Notes: generated by a model not told the origin, from the sequence alone. DNA of 64,000 bases from Caballeronia sp. INDeC2 (GCF_023631325.1 NZ_JALQDG010000027.1:248001-312000); one strand, 5' to 3'; counted from the first letter of the stretch, positions 52,793-61,982 are shown. Numbers and translations: made by a program.

Positions 52793-55579
52793 TCAACGGA
52801 TGAGCTTCAACCCCGCGGGCAAGGTCTCGCCGAAGACGCGCCCTTCGTCCGCGCGATCGAGTTCCACGGTCTCGCGGACCATCGCGATCCACGCCTGCGC
52901 GGCGCCCATCGTTTCCAGGCGTTGCACGACGGCCGCACGCGCCTCGTCGGGCAGGTCGCGCGAACGGTCGCCCGTCATGCGCGCGATCTGCACGGCGGCG
53001 AACGCGGCGGGGTCGATCTTCTTCCAGTCGAGCAGGAGGATCGCGTCGAGCCAGCCGACGGCGACATCCGGCGGCACGACGCCGTGCGCGCTGCCGTAGA
53101 AGGGCGCACGCGCGCCGATACGGCCGACCGCCCACCAGCTCTGCACGTTCTCCGAAGGCTTTTTCAGGCGCGTGAGCAGCCATTCGCCTACTTCGATCTT
53201 GCGCTCGACGGGCACGCGCTCCAGCGACGCCGCGAGCCGCACCATGTCCTCGTAGCCCGCGCGCGCCGCGCCCGCCGCCTTGCGATAACGGCTCGTGCCG
53301 GGGGGCTGGAGCACGAAAGCCATGTCGTCCAGAAGCCGCAACTGCGCCGCTTCCGGAAGTCCGCCGGCGGCACGGCGCCAGAGCGTCCACCATTCGGACC
53401 AGATCTGGCTTTCGTTGCTGTACTGGATGCCTTGATCGAAGAGCGTCCACAACTGCTCGACGCGCCATTCGTCGAGCGGATGCCCGAAGCCCGGCCGCAT
53501 GCAGTAGCCCGCGAGATTGAGCCACAGACGCTCGTGATCGGCGCTGCGGCGGCGCTTCTTCGCGCGCTCGAACAACGCGCCGAACAGCTCGCGCAAGAGC
53601 GCGATGTCCCAGGTATCGCGCGCGCCGAGCGTCTGTTCGAGTTGCGCGCGCAGGCGTTTGACTTCCTTCGGGCCGACCTCCTGCGACTTCGCGCCGAACG
53701 TGCGGTCGATCAGTTCGATGGCTTTCGGCAGTGCCGGATGCGATTCGCTCGCGGCGTCGTCGCTTTCGGGCGCTTCGCGGCGCAACTGGAATTCGAGCAG
53801 CCAGCGTTGCGTGGGATCGTCGACGGCGGTGCAGTGCATTTCCAGCGTGCCGACTTCCGTGAGCGATGTCGTCAATTGGACCGGCGTTTCGCGCGCGCGG
53901 CCGCGGTTCGCGGCGTGCCGATCGACGACCGTCGCGACCGGTGGCAGGCGCACGAAATCGCCCGATGCAGCCGTGAGTTCCGCGAGTTCTCCCGCCTCGT
54001 ACGGCGTCTGCGCCACCGACGACGCGAGGTGAAAGCGCACCGGCGCGCCGAGCGTCAGCGCGAAGGTCCGGTCGGCGAGATGGATGGCCTGGCCTTCTTC
54101 CGTGCCGCGCGGCAGGACGCAGACGCCGCGCATCGCGTTGGCGTCGTCTTCGAGCAAAAGGAAGAAGCTGCGTGCCGAGCCGCCGCCGATCTTCGGCGCA
54201 TGGCCCGCGCGCGCGAGCGCATAGGCGACCGCGCCGCGCGCGACCGCGACATCGGGATCGTGGTTCGCGAGCACGTCGACCGCTTCGCCGCGCCAGCCGG
54301 AAAGCGTATCGGCGATGCGGCGCGCGAGCGGACCGGCGCGAAACACGCCGCCGTTCAGCAGCAAGGTATCCGGAACGGCGAGCGTTTCCGCTGGCACGCC
54401 GAGCGCCTTGCGCGCCTCGCCCGCGTGCTGGCCGAGAAAGGCCGCGATGTGCCGCGTGATGGCCGGATCGCTTGCATACGGCAGCCCGAACTCGACGATG
54501 CCGCCGCGCGCGCGGCCGGGACGTTCGCTCGCGGACACCATCGGAAAGAAGCCTTCGACGATGATCCGCTCGATCTCGTCGCGCGTGATTTCAGCCGAAC
54601 GCGCGCCGCCGATGAGTTTCGCGCCCGCGCCGAGCAGCGTGATCGACGTGGAATCGGGCGCATTCTCGCCGAGCAACTGCTCCTTCGCCGCGCGGCAGCG
54701 TTCGACGAGTTGCGAGAGCCGCGCGGCGGAGAGGCGCGCGTCGCTCCCCGCGAGACGCCGCTCGACGAGATGCGCGAGCGCGAGATCCATGTTGTCGCCG
54801 CCGAGCATCAGATGGTTGCCCACGCCGATGCGCGTGAGCACCGGCTCGCCGTTTTCGATGGCGACCTGAATGAGCGTGAGGTCCGTCGTGCCGCCGCCGA
54901 CATCGACGATCATCACGAGCCGCGTATCGGCCAGTTCGCCAGCGAGCGTCTCGCGATGATGAAACAGCCAGTCGTAGAACGCGGCCTGCGGCTCTTCCAG
55001 CAGCCGCAACGTCTCCAGTCCCGCCATGCGCGCCGCTTCGAGCGTGAGGGCGCGCGCGCCTTCATCGAACGACGCGGGGACGGTCAGCACCACGTCTTGC
55101 GCGTCGAGCGGCGCATCCGGGAAGCGCTCGTTCCACGCCGCGTGCACGTGCGCGAGATAGCTTGCGCTGGCGACGACGGGCGAGATCTTTTCGATATCGT
55201 CGCCCGCGCCCCACGGCAGAATCGGCGCGAGGCGATCGACCGCCGCGTGCGACAGCCAGCTCTTCGCACTCGATACGAGCCTTCCCGGCACCTGCGCGCC
55301 GAGCGTCCGCGCGAATCGGCCGATGACGGCGGGCGCTTCCATCTCGCCCCACGGCAGTTGCAGATCGGCGGACTTGAGCTCGCCCGGCGCGTAGTGATAG
55401 CGCAGCGAAGGCAAGAGCGGTTGGGCCGCGACCTCGCCCGCGCCGACCAACTGCTCGATCTCGAACACGCGGATATCGTTCGATCCGGTGAGCGCATACG
55501 CGACGACGGTGTTGCTCGTTCCCAGATCGATGCCGACGCTGTACCGCGCGCCCGAGGCCTTTTGCTTGCGCGCGGACAC
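52793..55579 (-). CDS. Hsp70-family ATPase with large C-terminal extension (DUF3731-like)
   Basis: A 928-aa divergent DnaK-type ATPase. VGIDLGTSNTVVAYA is phosphate-1 (about residue 17), VDVGGGTTDLTL is phosphate-2 (about 225), and LLLNGGVFRAGPLA stands in the adenosine-motif position. There is no canonical substrate-binding lid and no EEVD tail. After a beta-rich region (to about 620) comes a ~300-residue alpha-helical domain (ERLWLNLAGYCMRPGFGHPLDEWR and GPKEVKRLRAQLEQTLG). It resembles the Hsp70-associated DUF3731; that name is from memory. GTG start directly after the preceding stop codon. Last gene of the three-gene operon. Client unknown. Confidence 0.9.
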   Translation of the reverse strand: MSARKQKASGARYSVGIDLGTSNTVVAYALTGSNDIRVFEIEQLVGAGEVAAQPLLPSLRYHYAPGELKSADLQLPWGEMEAPAVIGRFARTLGAQVPGRLVSSAKSWLSHAAVDRLAPILPWGAGDDIEKISPVVASASYLAHVHAAWNERFPDAPLDAQDVVLTVPASFDEGARALTLEAARMAGLETLRLLEEPQAAFYDWLFHHRETLAGELADTRLVMIVDVGGGTTDLTLIQVAIENGEPVLTRIGVGNHLMLGGDNMDLALAHLVERRLAGSDARLSAARLSQLVERCRAAKEQLLGENAPDSTSITLLGAGAKLIGGARSAEITRDEIERIIVEGFFPMVSASERPGRARGGIVEFGLPYASDPAITRHIAAFLGQHAGEARKALGVPAETLAVPDTLLLNGGVFRAGPLARRIADTLSGWRGEAVDVLANHDPDVAVARGAVAYALARAGHAPKIGGGSARSFFLLLEDDANAMRGVCVLPRGTEEGQAIHLADRTFALTLGAPVRFHLASSVAQTPYEAGELAELTAASGDFVRLPPVATVVDRHAANRGRARETPVQLTTSLTEVGTLEMHCTAVDDPTQRWLLEFQLRREAPESDDAASESHPALPKAIELIDRTFGAKSQEVGPKEVKRLRAQLEQTLGARDTWDIALLRELFGALFERAKKRRRSADHERLWLNLAGYCMRPGFGHPLDEWRVEQLWTLFDQGIQYSNESQIWSEWWTLWRRAAGGLPEAAQLRLLDDMAFVLQPPGTSRYRKAAGAARAGYEDMVRLAASLERVPVERKIEVGEWLLTRLKKPSENVQSWWAVGRIGARAPFYGSAHGVVPPDVAVGWLDAILLLDWKKIDPAAFAAVQIARMTGDRSRDLPDEARAAVVQRLETMGAAQAWIAMVRETVELDRADEGRVFGETLPAGLKLIR

Positions 55580-57478
55580 TTACAGGCCCATGCCCTGATC
55601 GGCACGCATGTCGCCACTGGGGCCGCCGCGCACGTCGAACTCGACCTTCCAGCGCTCCGACGAACCGCGCGGAATCGCTTCGAGTTCGAGCGTGCCCGCT
55701 TCGGTCACGCGCGCATGCAGCTTGACGGGCACGACCTCGCCGGGCGTGCGGCCTTCCGGCGGCAGCGACGCTTCGATCTCTTCGAGTTCCTGCAACTCGT
55801 CCGGCTGCCAGTATTCGAGCAGCGTGCCGACCTGATCCTGACGGCGCACCGACGAGCCGAAGAAGCGGAAATGCACCGGCTCCCCGACGACGAGCCCGAA
55901 CTCCTGCGCGGGCAATTCGGCGTCGGTGCCTTCCTCCATGCCGAACGGCGCGACGCACAGCGCCTGCACGGGCGGCTCCAGTCCGGGCACGGCCGGCATC
56001 GCCGATTCGACCGCGACGTAGTACGCGCGCGCCGTGCCGCCGCGGATGCGCACGCCCTTGCCGCGCCGCACGTAGCCGTAATAGGCCGCGCCGCGCGCAA
56101 CGGCCAGATCGAGGTCCGCGCCTTCGAGCAGACGCGCGGGTGGCGCGTTTTCGGCGGCGAGCCAGCCATTCAACGTCGACATCACGCGCTCGACGAGCAG
56201 CGGCGATTTGAACACGCCGCCGTTGAAGAGCACGACGGTCGGATGCAGCAGCGTCGCGCCTTGCGGCGCCTGATGCTGGAGGCCTTCGACTTCGGCGAGC
56301 GCATTCACCTGACGGCCGAGGAACGCGGCGAGATGGCGCGTGACGGCGGCGTCTTGCGCGTAAGGCAGACCGAGCTGCGTGAGACCGACGCGCGCGCGTG
56401 AAACCGGCCGCGCCGATGCATCGACTTGCGGGAAAAAGCCTTCGAGCAGGATCTGCGTGAGTTCGGCGCGCGTGAGTTCCGTGCGCAGCGAACCGCCGAT
56501 CAGCTTCGAGCCGCGGCTCGGCACGACGAGCGGCACGGCTTCGACGGTCGGATCGGAGAGCAGCGTTTCCTTCGCCGACCGGCACGCGTAGGTGAGGGCG
56601 CGCAACTGCCACGGATCGGGCTGCGTGCCTTGCGTTGCGAGCTTGCGCGCGACCGTGTGGGCGAGCGCGAGGTCCATGTTGTCGCCACCGAGCAGGATAT
56701 GTTCGCCGACCGCGACGCGATGCAGTTCGAGATTGCCTTCCCGCTCGACGACCGCGATCAGCGAGAGATCGGTCGTGCCGCCGCCGACATCGACGACGAG
56801 AATCACATCGCCCACTTTGACCTGCTTGCGCCAGCCGCCGGCCGACTTCTGGATCCAGCTATAGAGCGCGGCTTGCGGCTCTTCGAGCAGCGTCATGCGC
56901 GAATAACCGGCGGCCGCGGCGGCTTCGGCAGTGAGTTCGCGCGCGGCGGGATCGAAGGACGCGGGAATCGTCACGGTGACGTCCTGACGATCGAACGGCG
57001 CGTCCGGGTGCGCGTGATTCCACGCCTCGCGCAAGTGCGTCAGATAGCGCACCGAGCTTTCCATCGGCGACACGCGCTCGACTTCCTCGGGCGCATCGGA
57101 CGGCAGAATCGCCGCGCGCCGATCGACGCCCGGATGGCACAGCCAGCTTTTCGCGCTGGAGACGAGGCGAATCGGCGTGCCCGCGCCGCGGCTCCTCGCC
57201 AGCTCGCCGACGATGAACCTGCGCTCCTGCGTCCACGGCAGCGTGAGATCGCCGGGCGCGAGCTCGTTCTCATGCGGTAGATAGAGGAAAGACGGCAGCA
57301 GATCGCGCTCTTCGGCGGCGCCGGGCGCGGTCAGTTGCGCGATCGGCAGCACGCCTTGCGCGGTCTTTTCGCCGTCGCTCGCGCTCATGTCGACGTAGGA
57401 GAGCGCGCAGTGCGTCGTGCCGAGATCGACGCCGATCGAATAGCGCGCCTGATTTTCGTTGCTGTCGATATCGCTCAC
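55580..57478 (-). CDS. Hsp70-family ATPase, shorter paralogue
   Basis: A 632-aa divergent Hsp70-type ATPase, paralogous to the downstream one across the whole nucleotide-binding domain. SIGVDLGTTHCALSYVDM is phosphate-1, VVDVGGGTTDLSLIAV is phosphate-2, and VVLFNGGVFKSPLLVERV is the adenosine region. A beta-rich segment follows (VRGGPSGDMRADQGMGL at the end), with no EEVD and no helical lid. GTG start overlaps the DUF2760 stop by 4 bp, and its own stop abuts the next GTG with no gap. So the three proteins should be made in fixed ratio. No dnaJ or grpE gene is nearby. Confidence 0.9.
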   Translation of the reverse strand: MSDIDSNENQARYSIGVDLGTTHCALSYVDMSASDGEKTAQGVLPIAQLTAPGAAEERDLLPSFLYLPHENELAPGDLTLPWTQERRFIVGELARSRGAGTPIRLVSSAKSWLCHPGVDRRAAILPSDAPEEVERVSPMESSVRYLTHLREAWNHAHPDAPFDRQDVTVTIPASFDPAARELTAEAAAAAGYSRMTLLEEPQAALYSWIQKSAGGWRKQVKVGDVILVVDVGGGTTDLSLIAVVEREGNLELHRVAVGEHILLGGDNMDLALAHTVARKLATQGTQPDPWQLRALTYACRSAKETLLSDPTVEAVPLVVPSRGSKLIGGSLRTELTRAELTQILLEGFFPQVDASARPVSRARVGLTQLGLPYAQDAAVTRHLAAFLGRQVNALAEVEGLQHQAPQGATLLHPTVVLFNGGVFKSPLLVERVMSTLNGWLAAENAPPARLLEGADLDLAVARGAAYYGYVRRGKGVRIRGGTARAYYVAVESAMPAVPGLEPPVQALCVAPFGMEEGTDAELPAQEFGLVVGEPVHFRFFGSSVRRQDQVGTLLEYWQPDELQELEEIEASLPPEGRTPGEVVPVKLHARVTEAGTLELEAIPRGSSERWKVEFDVRGGPSGDMRADQGMGL

Positions 57479-58059
57479 AGTTCCACCTCCGCCGGCGCGA
57501 CGATGCTTGCGTCATGGGACGGCGCGAGCTTCGGCAGGCGCGTGTCTTCGACCTTCCAGCCGCGATGGCTGACCTGGCCGTTGAAGGGCGGCTTGCCGAC
57601 GACATTGCCCGTCAGACGCACCGCGGCCGCGTCGAAACCTTCCTGCAGCGTGACGCGGCTGCCTTCGGCTTCCGTGCGCACGGGCTTGATCGTGAAGTGC
57701 TCGCGCAGCACCGCGCGGCAGCCGTCATGCACGAGACGGGCGGCCGCGCCGATATCGGCGTCGCTGTAATTGGCGATGTCCTCTTCGACGAAATCGATGA
57801 AACGCGCGTCGCGTTGCAGAAGGCCGAGCAGTTGCAGCGCGGCGATGGGACTGGCTTCCTTCAGCACGGACGGCGCGGGTTGAACGGGCGCGGCGGCAGG
57901 CTTGGGCGCTTCGGCCGCGAAATCGGGCGCTTCGGGCGCTTCGGGCGCTTCGCGCAGGCGCTGCACGCGGCCCGCGAACGCTGCATTGCCCAGAATGCCG
58001 AAGAAGGCGCCGAAGGCAATGCCTATCCTGCCGAAAAAGCCTGGATTCATGTCGGTCAT
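57475..58059 (-). CDS. DUF2760 protein, membrane-anchored partner of the Hsp70 pair
   Basis: A 194-aa protein. Residues 7-28 (GFFGRIGIAFGAFFGILGNAAF) are hydrophobic and may anchor it to the inner membrane. A short Ala/Pro/Glu linker contains APEAPEAPD, encoded by three tandem 9-bp units. The C-terminal ~120 residues (SPIAALQLLGLLQRDARFIDFVEEDIANYSDADIGAAAR...) match the DUF2760 domain as I remember it. It is the first gene of the operon, with a 4-bp overlap into the Hsp70 gene. The constant linkage suggests a dedicated partner or adaptor; this is inference. Confidence 0.85.
   Translation of the reverse strand: MTDMNPGFFGRIGIAFGAFFGILGNAAFAGRVQRLREAPEAPEAPDFAAEAPKPAAAPVQPAPSVLKEASPIAALQLLGLLQRDARFIDFVEEDIANYSDADIGAAARLVHDGCRAVLREHFTIKPVRTEAEGSRVTLQEGFDAAAVRLTGNVVGKPPFNGQVSHRGWKVEDTRLPKLAPSHDASIVAPAEVEL
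57925..57951 (-). repeat. 9-bp tandem repeat in the DUF2760 gene
   Basis: GGGCGCTTC occurs three times in a row, encoding repeated Glu-Ala-Pro in the protein linker. In-frame slippage would only change linker length. Confidence 0.9.
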
Positions 58060-58229
58060 GTGATGCTCCTGTTGGCCGCGCGAGGACGACCCTATCCTCG
58101 GGCGGCGCGGGTGGCCGGTGTTCGGTGCCGTGTCGGCGGGGTGATGCCGGGATGTTGCCCGTGCGCGCGGCGCTCGGGCCGCGCCGTGCGCGAAAGCGCG
58201 CAAAAGCATGAAAAGCGCTAACGGCGTTT

Positions 58230-58246
58230 ATACCGTATCCCGGTAT
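58230..58246. promoter_or_regulatory. Small palindrome upstream of the DUF2760-Hsp70 operon
   Basis: ATACCG-N5-CGGTAT forms a perfect dyad about 170 bp upstream of the DUF2760 start, in an AT-richer patch. Could be an operator or part of the promoter; no family assigned. Confidence 0.35.
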
Positions 58247-58370
58247 TTTCCATGATGTCGCGCTCCGGCCGGAAAAAAGCGCGGACGAGGCGCGCGGCGG
58301 CGGGCCTCATTCTCGCGATTTGCGCCGTCAAGTCAAGGCGAGGCGCGGGTTTGCGGCGTTTCGGGCGTGA

Positions 58371-58856
58371 TCAGGCCTTATAGCCGATCTTGCGCAGGAG
58401 ATCCTTGCGCCATTGAACGTCTTCGGCCGTCTCGACGCCGAGCGGCGGCAGGCCGTCCACCACGCCGACGATCCCGCGTCCCTGATCCGTCTGCGCGACG
58501 AGCACTTGCGTCGGATTGGCGGTCGCGCAGAAGATGCGGCAGACCTCCGGCACGGTCTTGACCGTATTGAGCACGTTGACGGGAAAGAAGCCGTCGCCGA
58601 GCACGATGATGAAGCTGTGCCCCGCGCCGATGTTCTGCGCATTGCGCGCGGCCATCTCGACGAGCGCCTCGTCCGTGCCCGACGTGCGCACGAGCCGCTT
58701 GCCCGACGCCTCGCAGAACGCGAGCCCGAAGCGAATGCCCGGCACCGCGCCGACGAGCGCCTCGTGCAGATCCTCGACCGTCTTGATGAAATGCGACTGG
58801 CCGAGGATGAAATTGGTGTCCTCGGGCTTATCGATGGCGATGGCGAGCAGTTCCAT
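58371..58856 (-). CDS. Adenosine-specific kinase family protein
   Basis: A 161-aa protein of the adenosine-specific kinase family (described in archaea, fold unrelated to ribokinase). The whole length matches: ELLAIAIDKPEDTNFILGQSHFIKTVEDLHEALV, then GIRFGLAFCEASGKRLVRTSGTD, then GHSFIIVLGDGFFPVNVLN, and CRIFCATANPTQVLVAQT. It lies downstream of nasS on the same strand with a 100-bp gap and may be read from the same transcript. The biochemical role in bacteria is not clear. GGAGA precedes the ATG. Confidence 0.88.
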   Translation of the reverse strand: MELLAIAIDKPEDTNFILGQSHFIKTVEDLHEALVGAVPGIRFGLAFCEASGKRLVRTSGTDEALVEMAARNAQNIGAGHSFIIVLGDGFFPVNVLNTVKTVPEVCRIFCATANPTQVLVAQTDQGRGIVGVVDGLPPLGVETAEDVQWRKDLLRKIGYKA

Positions 58857-58956
58857 AGGGAATCTCCGGTGCGGGCTGGAAATTCCATGGTAGGCGCTTT
58901 ATTTAGAGCGTTTCATGGACTTTCGAACCAGAGAAAGCCTGAACCGCGGTCGCACT

Positions 58957-60087
58957 CTATGCGCGAATTTCGAACCCCGCGAGATACCCCACCGCATCGC
59001 TGCCGTCCCACACGCGGCCATCGCAGAACGTCGCCGTGCGCCGCTCTTCGGGCAGCGCAATGCCTGCGGCCCGCGCCGCGTCGCGATAAAGCGCGGTCTG
59101 ATTGACGCTCGCCGCGATGGCCGCATCGTCGATATCGGCGTCGAGCATGCCCCAGCGCCGATACTGCGTGATGAACCACAGCCCGTCCGATGCGCGCGGA
59201 TAGTTGACCGCGCCGCCATCGAAGAAACGCACAGGCAGCGCGCGTGGATGGCCGCCATCCGCTGCCGCCAAACGCGGCTCGATCAGCGCGCGCGGCACGC
59301 CGAGCAGTTCGGCCGACGCCAGCGCCTGCGCGATCTCCGAGCGATGCGCACTCGAATCGAGCCATGCGCACGCGTCGAGCATCGTGCGCACGAGCGCGCG
59401 CGCCGTCGCCGGAAAAAGCGCTGCGAAATCTCGCCGGCACGCAAGCACCTTCTCCGGATGATCCGGCCAGATCTGGCTCGTGTAGGCGACCGTCCTGCCC
59501 GCATCGCGCGCCTCGGCCACCGCGTGCCATGGCTCGCCCGCGCAGAAGCCGTCGAGCGCGCCTTCGACGAGCGCATCGGCCATGCGTGGCGGCGGAATCA
59601 CGACGCTCTGAACCTCGCGCAGCGGATGCACGCTCTGCGCCGCGAGCCAGTAGTAGAGCCACATCGCGTGCGTGCCGGTCGGAAACGTCTGCGCGATGAC
59701 GGGCGGCCGCCCGAGCGAAGCCAGCGCGTCCTTCACGCTCGCGCCGTTTCGAATCGCATCGGCGAGTGGCCGCGACAGCGTGATCGCCTGACCGTTGCGG
59801 TTGAGGACCATCAGCACCGCCATGTCCGCCCGCGGCCCGCCGATGCCCAGTTGCACGCCATACACGAGCCCATAGAGCGCGTGCGCGGCGTCGATTTCGC
59901 CGGAAAGCAGCTTGTCGCGCACGGCGGCCCACGATGGCTGGCGGCACAGTTCGATCGTGATGCCGTGCCGCGCGCCGAGTTCGTGCAATGCGGCGACGGC
60001 GAGCGGCGCGGCATCGGACAGGGCGACGAAACCGAGCCGCAGATGCGTGCGTTCGGGCGCGGAAGAATTCGTGTCGGAAGAGTTCAT
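58957..60087 (-). CDS. nasS: NasS, cytoplasmic nitrate/nitrite sensor
   Basis: A 376-aa CmpA/NrtA-type binding-protein fold without a signal peptide, which is what separates NasS sensors from secreted transport proteins. LRLGFVALSDAAPLAVAALHELG opens the domain; GEIDAAHALYGLVYGVQLGIGG and GTHAMWLYYWLAAQSVHP follow the NrtA pattern. NasS holds NasT inactive until nitrate or nitrite binds. It follows nasT by 14 bp on the same strand. Its role here is supported by the intact ANTAR RNA leader ahead of the nitrate transporter gene. Confidence 0.92.
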   Translation of the reverse strand: MNSSDTNSSAPERTHLRLGFVALSDAAPLAVAALHELGARHGITIELCRQPSWAAVRDKLLSGEIDAAHALYGLVYGVQLGIGGPRADMAVLMVLNRNGQAITLSRPLADAIRNGASVKDALASLGRPPVIAQTFPTGTHAMWLYYWLAAQSVHPLREVQSVVIPPPRMADALVEGALDGFCAGEPWHAVAEARDAGRTVAYTSQIWPDHPEKVLACRRDFAALFPATARALVRTMLDACAWLDSSAHRSEIAQALASAELLGVPRALIEPRLAAADGGHPRALPVRFFDGGAVNYPRASDGLWFITQYRRWGMLDADIDDAAIAASVNQTALYRDAARAAGIALPEERRTATFCDGRVWDGSDAVGYLAGFEIRA

Positions 60088-60101
60088 AAGTGTCCGTGGC
60101 G

Positions 60102-60695
60102 CTAGAACAGATCGGACAGCGCGAGCAGTTGACGCGCGATCTCCGCGACCTTCACGCCCTGATCCATCGCGCGCTTGCGAAGTGCCGCATAGGCATCGTG
60201 TTCGGACATGCCGCGCTTGTCCATCAGGAGACGCTTCGCGCGATCGATGACCTTGCGCTGCTCCAGTTCGTCCTCGACTTTCGCGAGACGCTGGCGCAAC
60301 TGCGCTTCATGCGCGAAGCGCGCGAGCGCGACTTCGATGATCGGTGCGAGCCGCGCGGGTGCGAGCCCTTCGACGGAATACGCGGTGACGCCCGCGCCGA
60401 CCGCCGCGCGGATGAATTGCTGATCCGCGTCGTTGCTGAACATCAGCACGGGGCGCGGCGCGGCCTTGTTCATCACCGCGAGCTGTTCGAGCGTATCGCG
60501 CGAGGGCGATTCGGTATCGATGATGACGACATCGGGCTTCTGGCTCTCGACAGCTTTGTGCAGCGCCGAAGGCGCGGCGACTTCGGCGAGCATGTCATAG
60601 CCCATGCGCGCGAGTTGCTCGCGCAAATCGCCGATGGGTTTGTCGGTATCGGTGACGAGAAGAACGCGCAGCATGCGGGAAGCGGAAGAGGTCAT
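60102..60695 (-). CDS. nasT: NasT, ANTAR-domain antitermination regulator
   Basis: A 197-aa regulator with an N-terminal receiver-like domain (RVLLVTDTDKPIGDLREQL, VVIIDTESPSRD) and a C-terminal ANTAR RNA-binding domain. The ANTAR signature AKRLLMDKRGMSEHDAYAALRKRAMD is near residue 160. ANTAR proteins bind paired hexaloop hairpins in leader RNA and stop terminator formation. ATG 60695 is used; GTG 60701 and ATG 60674 are possible. Together with nasS and cobA it forms the minus-strand group. Confidence 0.93.
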   Translation of the reverse strand: MTSSASRMLRVLLVTDTDKPIGDLREQLARMGYDMLAEVAAPSALHKAVESQKPDVVIIDTESPSRDTLEQLAVMNKAAPRPVLMFSNDADQQFIRAAVGAGVTAYSVEGLAPARLAPIIEVALARFAHEAQLRQRLAKVEDELEQRKVIDRAKRLLMDKRGMSEHDAYAALRKRAMDQGVKVAEIARQLLALSDLF

Positions 60696-60758
60696 GCGCA
60701 CAACGGCGAAGGCGGCTCGTACGACTTTAGCGCGCGGCCTGCCTTTTGAGAACCCGCT

Positions 60759-61526
60759 TCACGCCGCATGAGCCAGGCCTTTGGCGCTTGCAGCGTGCGC
60801 CCTGAATTCAGCCGCTTCTCCGATTGCACCGCCGATGAGAATCACCGCGGGACTGCCGAGACCGGCGGCGACGGCTTCGTCGGCGAGACGGTCGAGCGTC
60901 GTCACGAGCCGTTTTTCTTTCGACGATCCGGCGTTCTGCACGACGGCGGCGGGCGTATGCGAAGGAAGCGCTTTCATCAACGACGCCGTGATGCTCGCGA
61001 TGCGGCTCATGCCCATATAGATCGCGAGCGTGGTGCCGGTGGCGGCGAGCGCGGCCCAGTCGGGTTGACTGTGATCCTGCATGTGCGCGGTGATGAAGGT
61101 CACGCCCTGACAATGATCGCGATGCGTGAGCGAGATGCCGAGTCCCGCCGCAGCCGCAAATCCCGATGACACGCCGTTGACGATATCGACGGGAATATGC
61201 GCTTCACGCAATGCCGCGATCTCTTCGCCCGCGCGGCCGAAGAGCAGTGCATCGCCGCCCTTCGCGCGCACCACATGCAAGCCCTTCTTCGCATACCGCT
61301 GCATGAGGCGTTGAATGAAGGCTTGCGGCGTCGACTTGCAGCCGCCGCGCTTGCCGACGCGAATCACGCGTGCTTGCGGCGCGAGCGTGACGATATCGGC
61401 GTTGGCGAGATCGTCGACGAGCAGGATGTCCGCGGCGGCGAGCGCTTTCGCGGCGCGCAGCGTGAGCAGGTCGAGATCGCCGGGACCTGCGCTTAAGAGA
61501 GTGACTTTGCCTTTGACGGTGTTCAT
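60759..61526 (-). CDS. cobA: Uroporphyrinogen-III C-methyltransferase (SUMT)
   Basis: A 255-aa SAM-dependent methyltransferase making precorrin-2, the first step to siroheme, the cofactor of assimilatory nitrite reductase. LLSAGPGDLDLLTLRAAKALAAADILLVDDL is the N-terminal signature, and VRAKGGDALLFGRAGEE (about residue 90) is the second SUMT signature. It is a stand-alone SUMT, not the CysG fusion. Placement beside nitrate genes suits a siroheme supply role for the nirB product. Divergent from the nitrate transporter. The start at 61526 follows the family; the frame extends upstream to 61610. Confidence 0.94.
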   Translation of the reverse strand: MNTVKGKVTLLSAGPGDLDLLTLRAAKALAAADILLVDDLANADIVTLAPQARVIRVGKRGGCKSTPQAFIQRLMQRYAKKGLHVVRAKGGDALLFGRAGEEIAALREAHIPVDIVNGVSSGFAAAAGLGISLTHRDHCQGVTFITAHMQDHSQPDWAALAATGTTLAIYMGMSRIASITASLMKALPSHTPAAVVQNAGSSKEKRLVTTLDRLADEAVAAGLGSPAVILIGGAIGEAAEFRAHAASAKGLAHAA

Positions 61527-61845
61527 CGTTGCGTACCTGTTCTGCGAACGTGCGTATGTGAGGCGCATCGGCGCGGCAAACGCCAATAGCGTCCGCTCGT
61601 GTCGCTGCACGATGGGGACGCCTTTGTCCTTGCTCTTGTGAACTCTTGTGAATTGAGATGCCGCGAACGCCGTTGCCCGCAGTGCTTTGGTTACTGCAAT
61701 AAGCGGGCCATTGCATGAATCATGGTCCGGGGCCGCGTTGGTCGCACGCTGTTTGCGCGCGCGGCGCCTATTCGGCGCGCGTGCTGCGCTTCGTTCGAAC
61801 GAACCGGCCGGTACAAATAGCTCGAGCCTCGTGAAACACCGATGC
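61527..61845. other. Upstream part of cobA/nitrate-transporter intergenic region
   Basis: No gene is supported here. This first ~320 bp of the 616-bp divergent region should hold the cobA promoter. The remainder contains the NtrC sites, sigma-54 promoter and RNA leader listed separately. Confidence 0.4.
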
Positions 61846-61860
61846 GCACGCGATCAGTGC
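61846..61860 (+). promoter_or_regulatory. NtrC enhancer site 1
   Basis: GCAC-N7-GTGC, the core of the NtrC recognition dyad. It is centred 21 bp from site 2 and about 130 bp upstream of the sigma-54 promoter. Confidence 0.7.
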
Positions 61861-61866
61861 TGCGTC

Positions 61867-61881
61867 GCACCATCGCTGTGC
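61867..61881 (+). promoter_or_regulatory. NtrC enhancer site 2
   Basis: GCACC-ATCGC-TGTGC, a GCAC-N7-GTGC dyad that also matches the extra C of the consensus. Two helical turns from site 1, as for cooperative NtrC binding. Confidence 0.75.
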
Positions 61882-61982
61882 CCGTCTGCATCGAAACATG
61901 TCGTGACGCCCGCGCGCCCGGGCAGCGCGTGCCCGACGCAAAGTCCCAAGCAATAAGGCATTCAAGCCGATGCCCCGCACAT

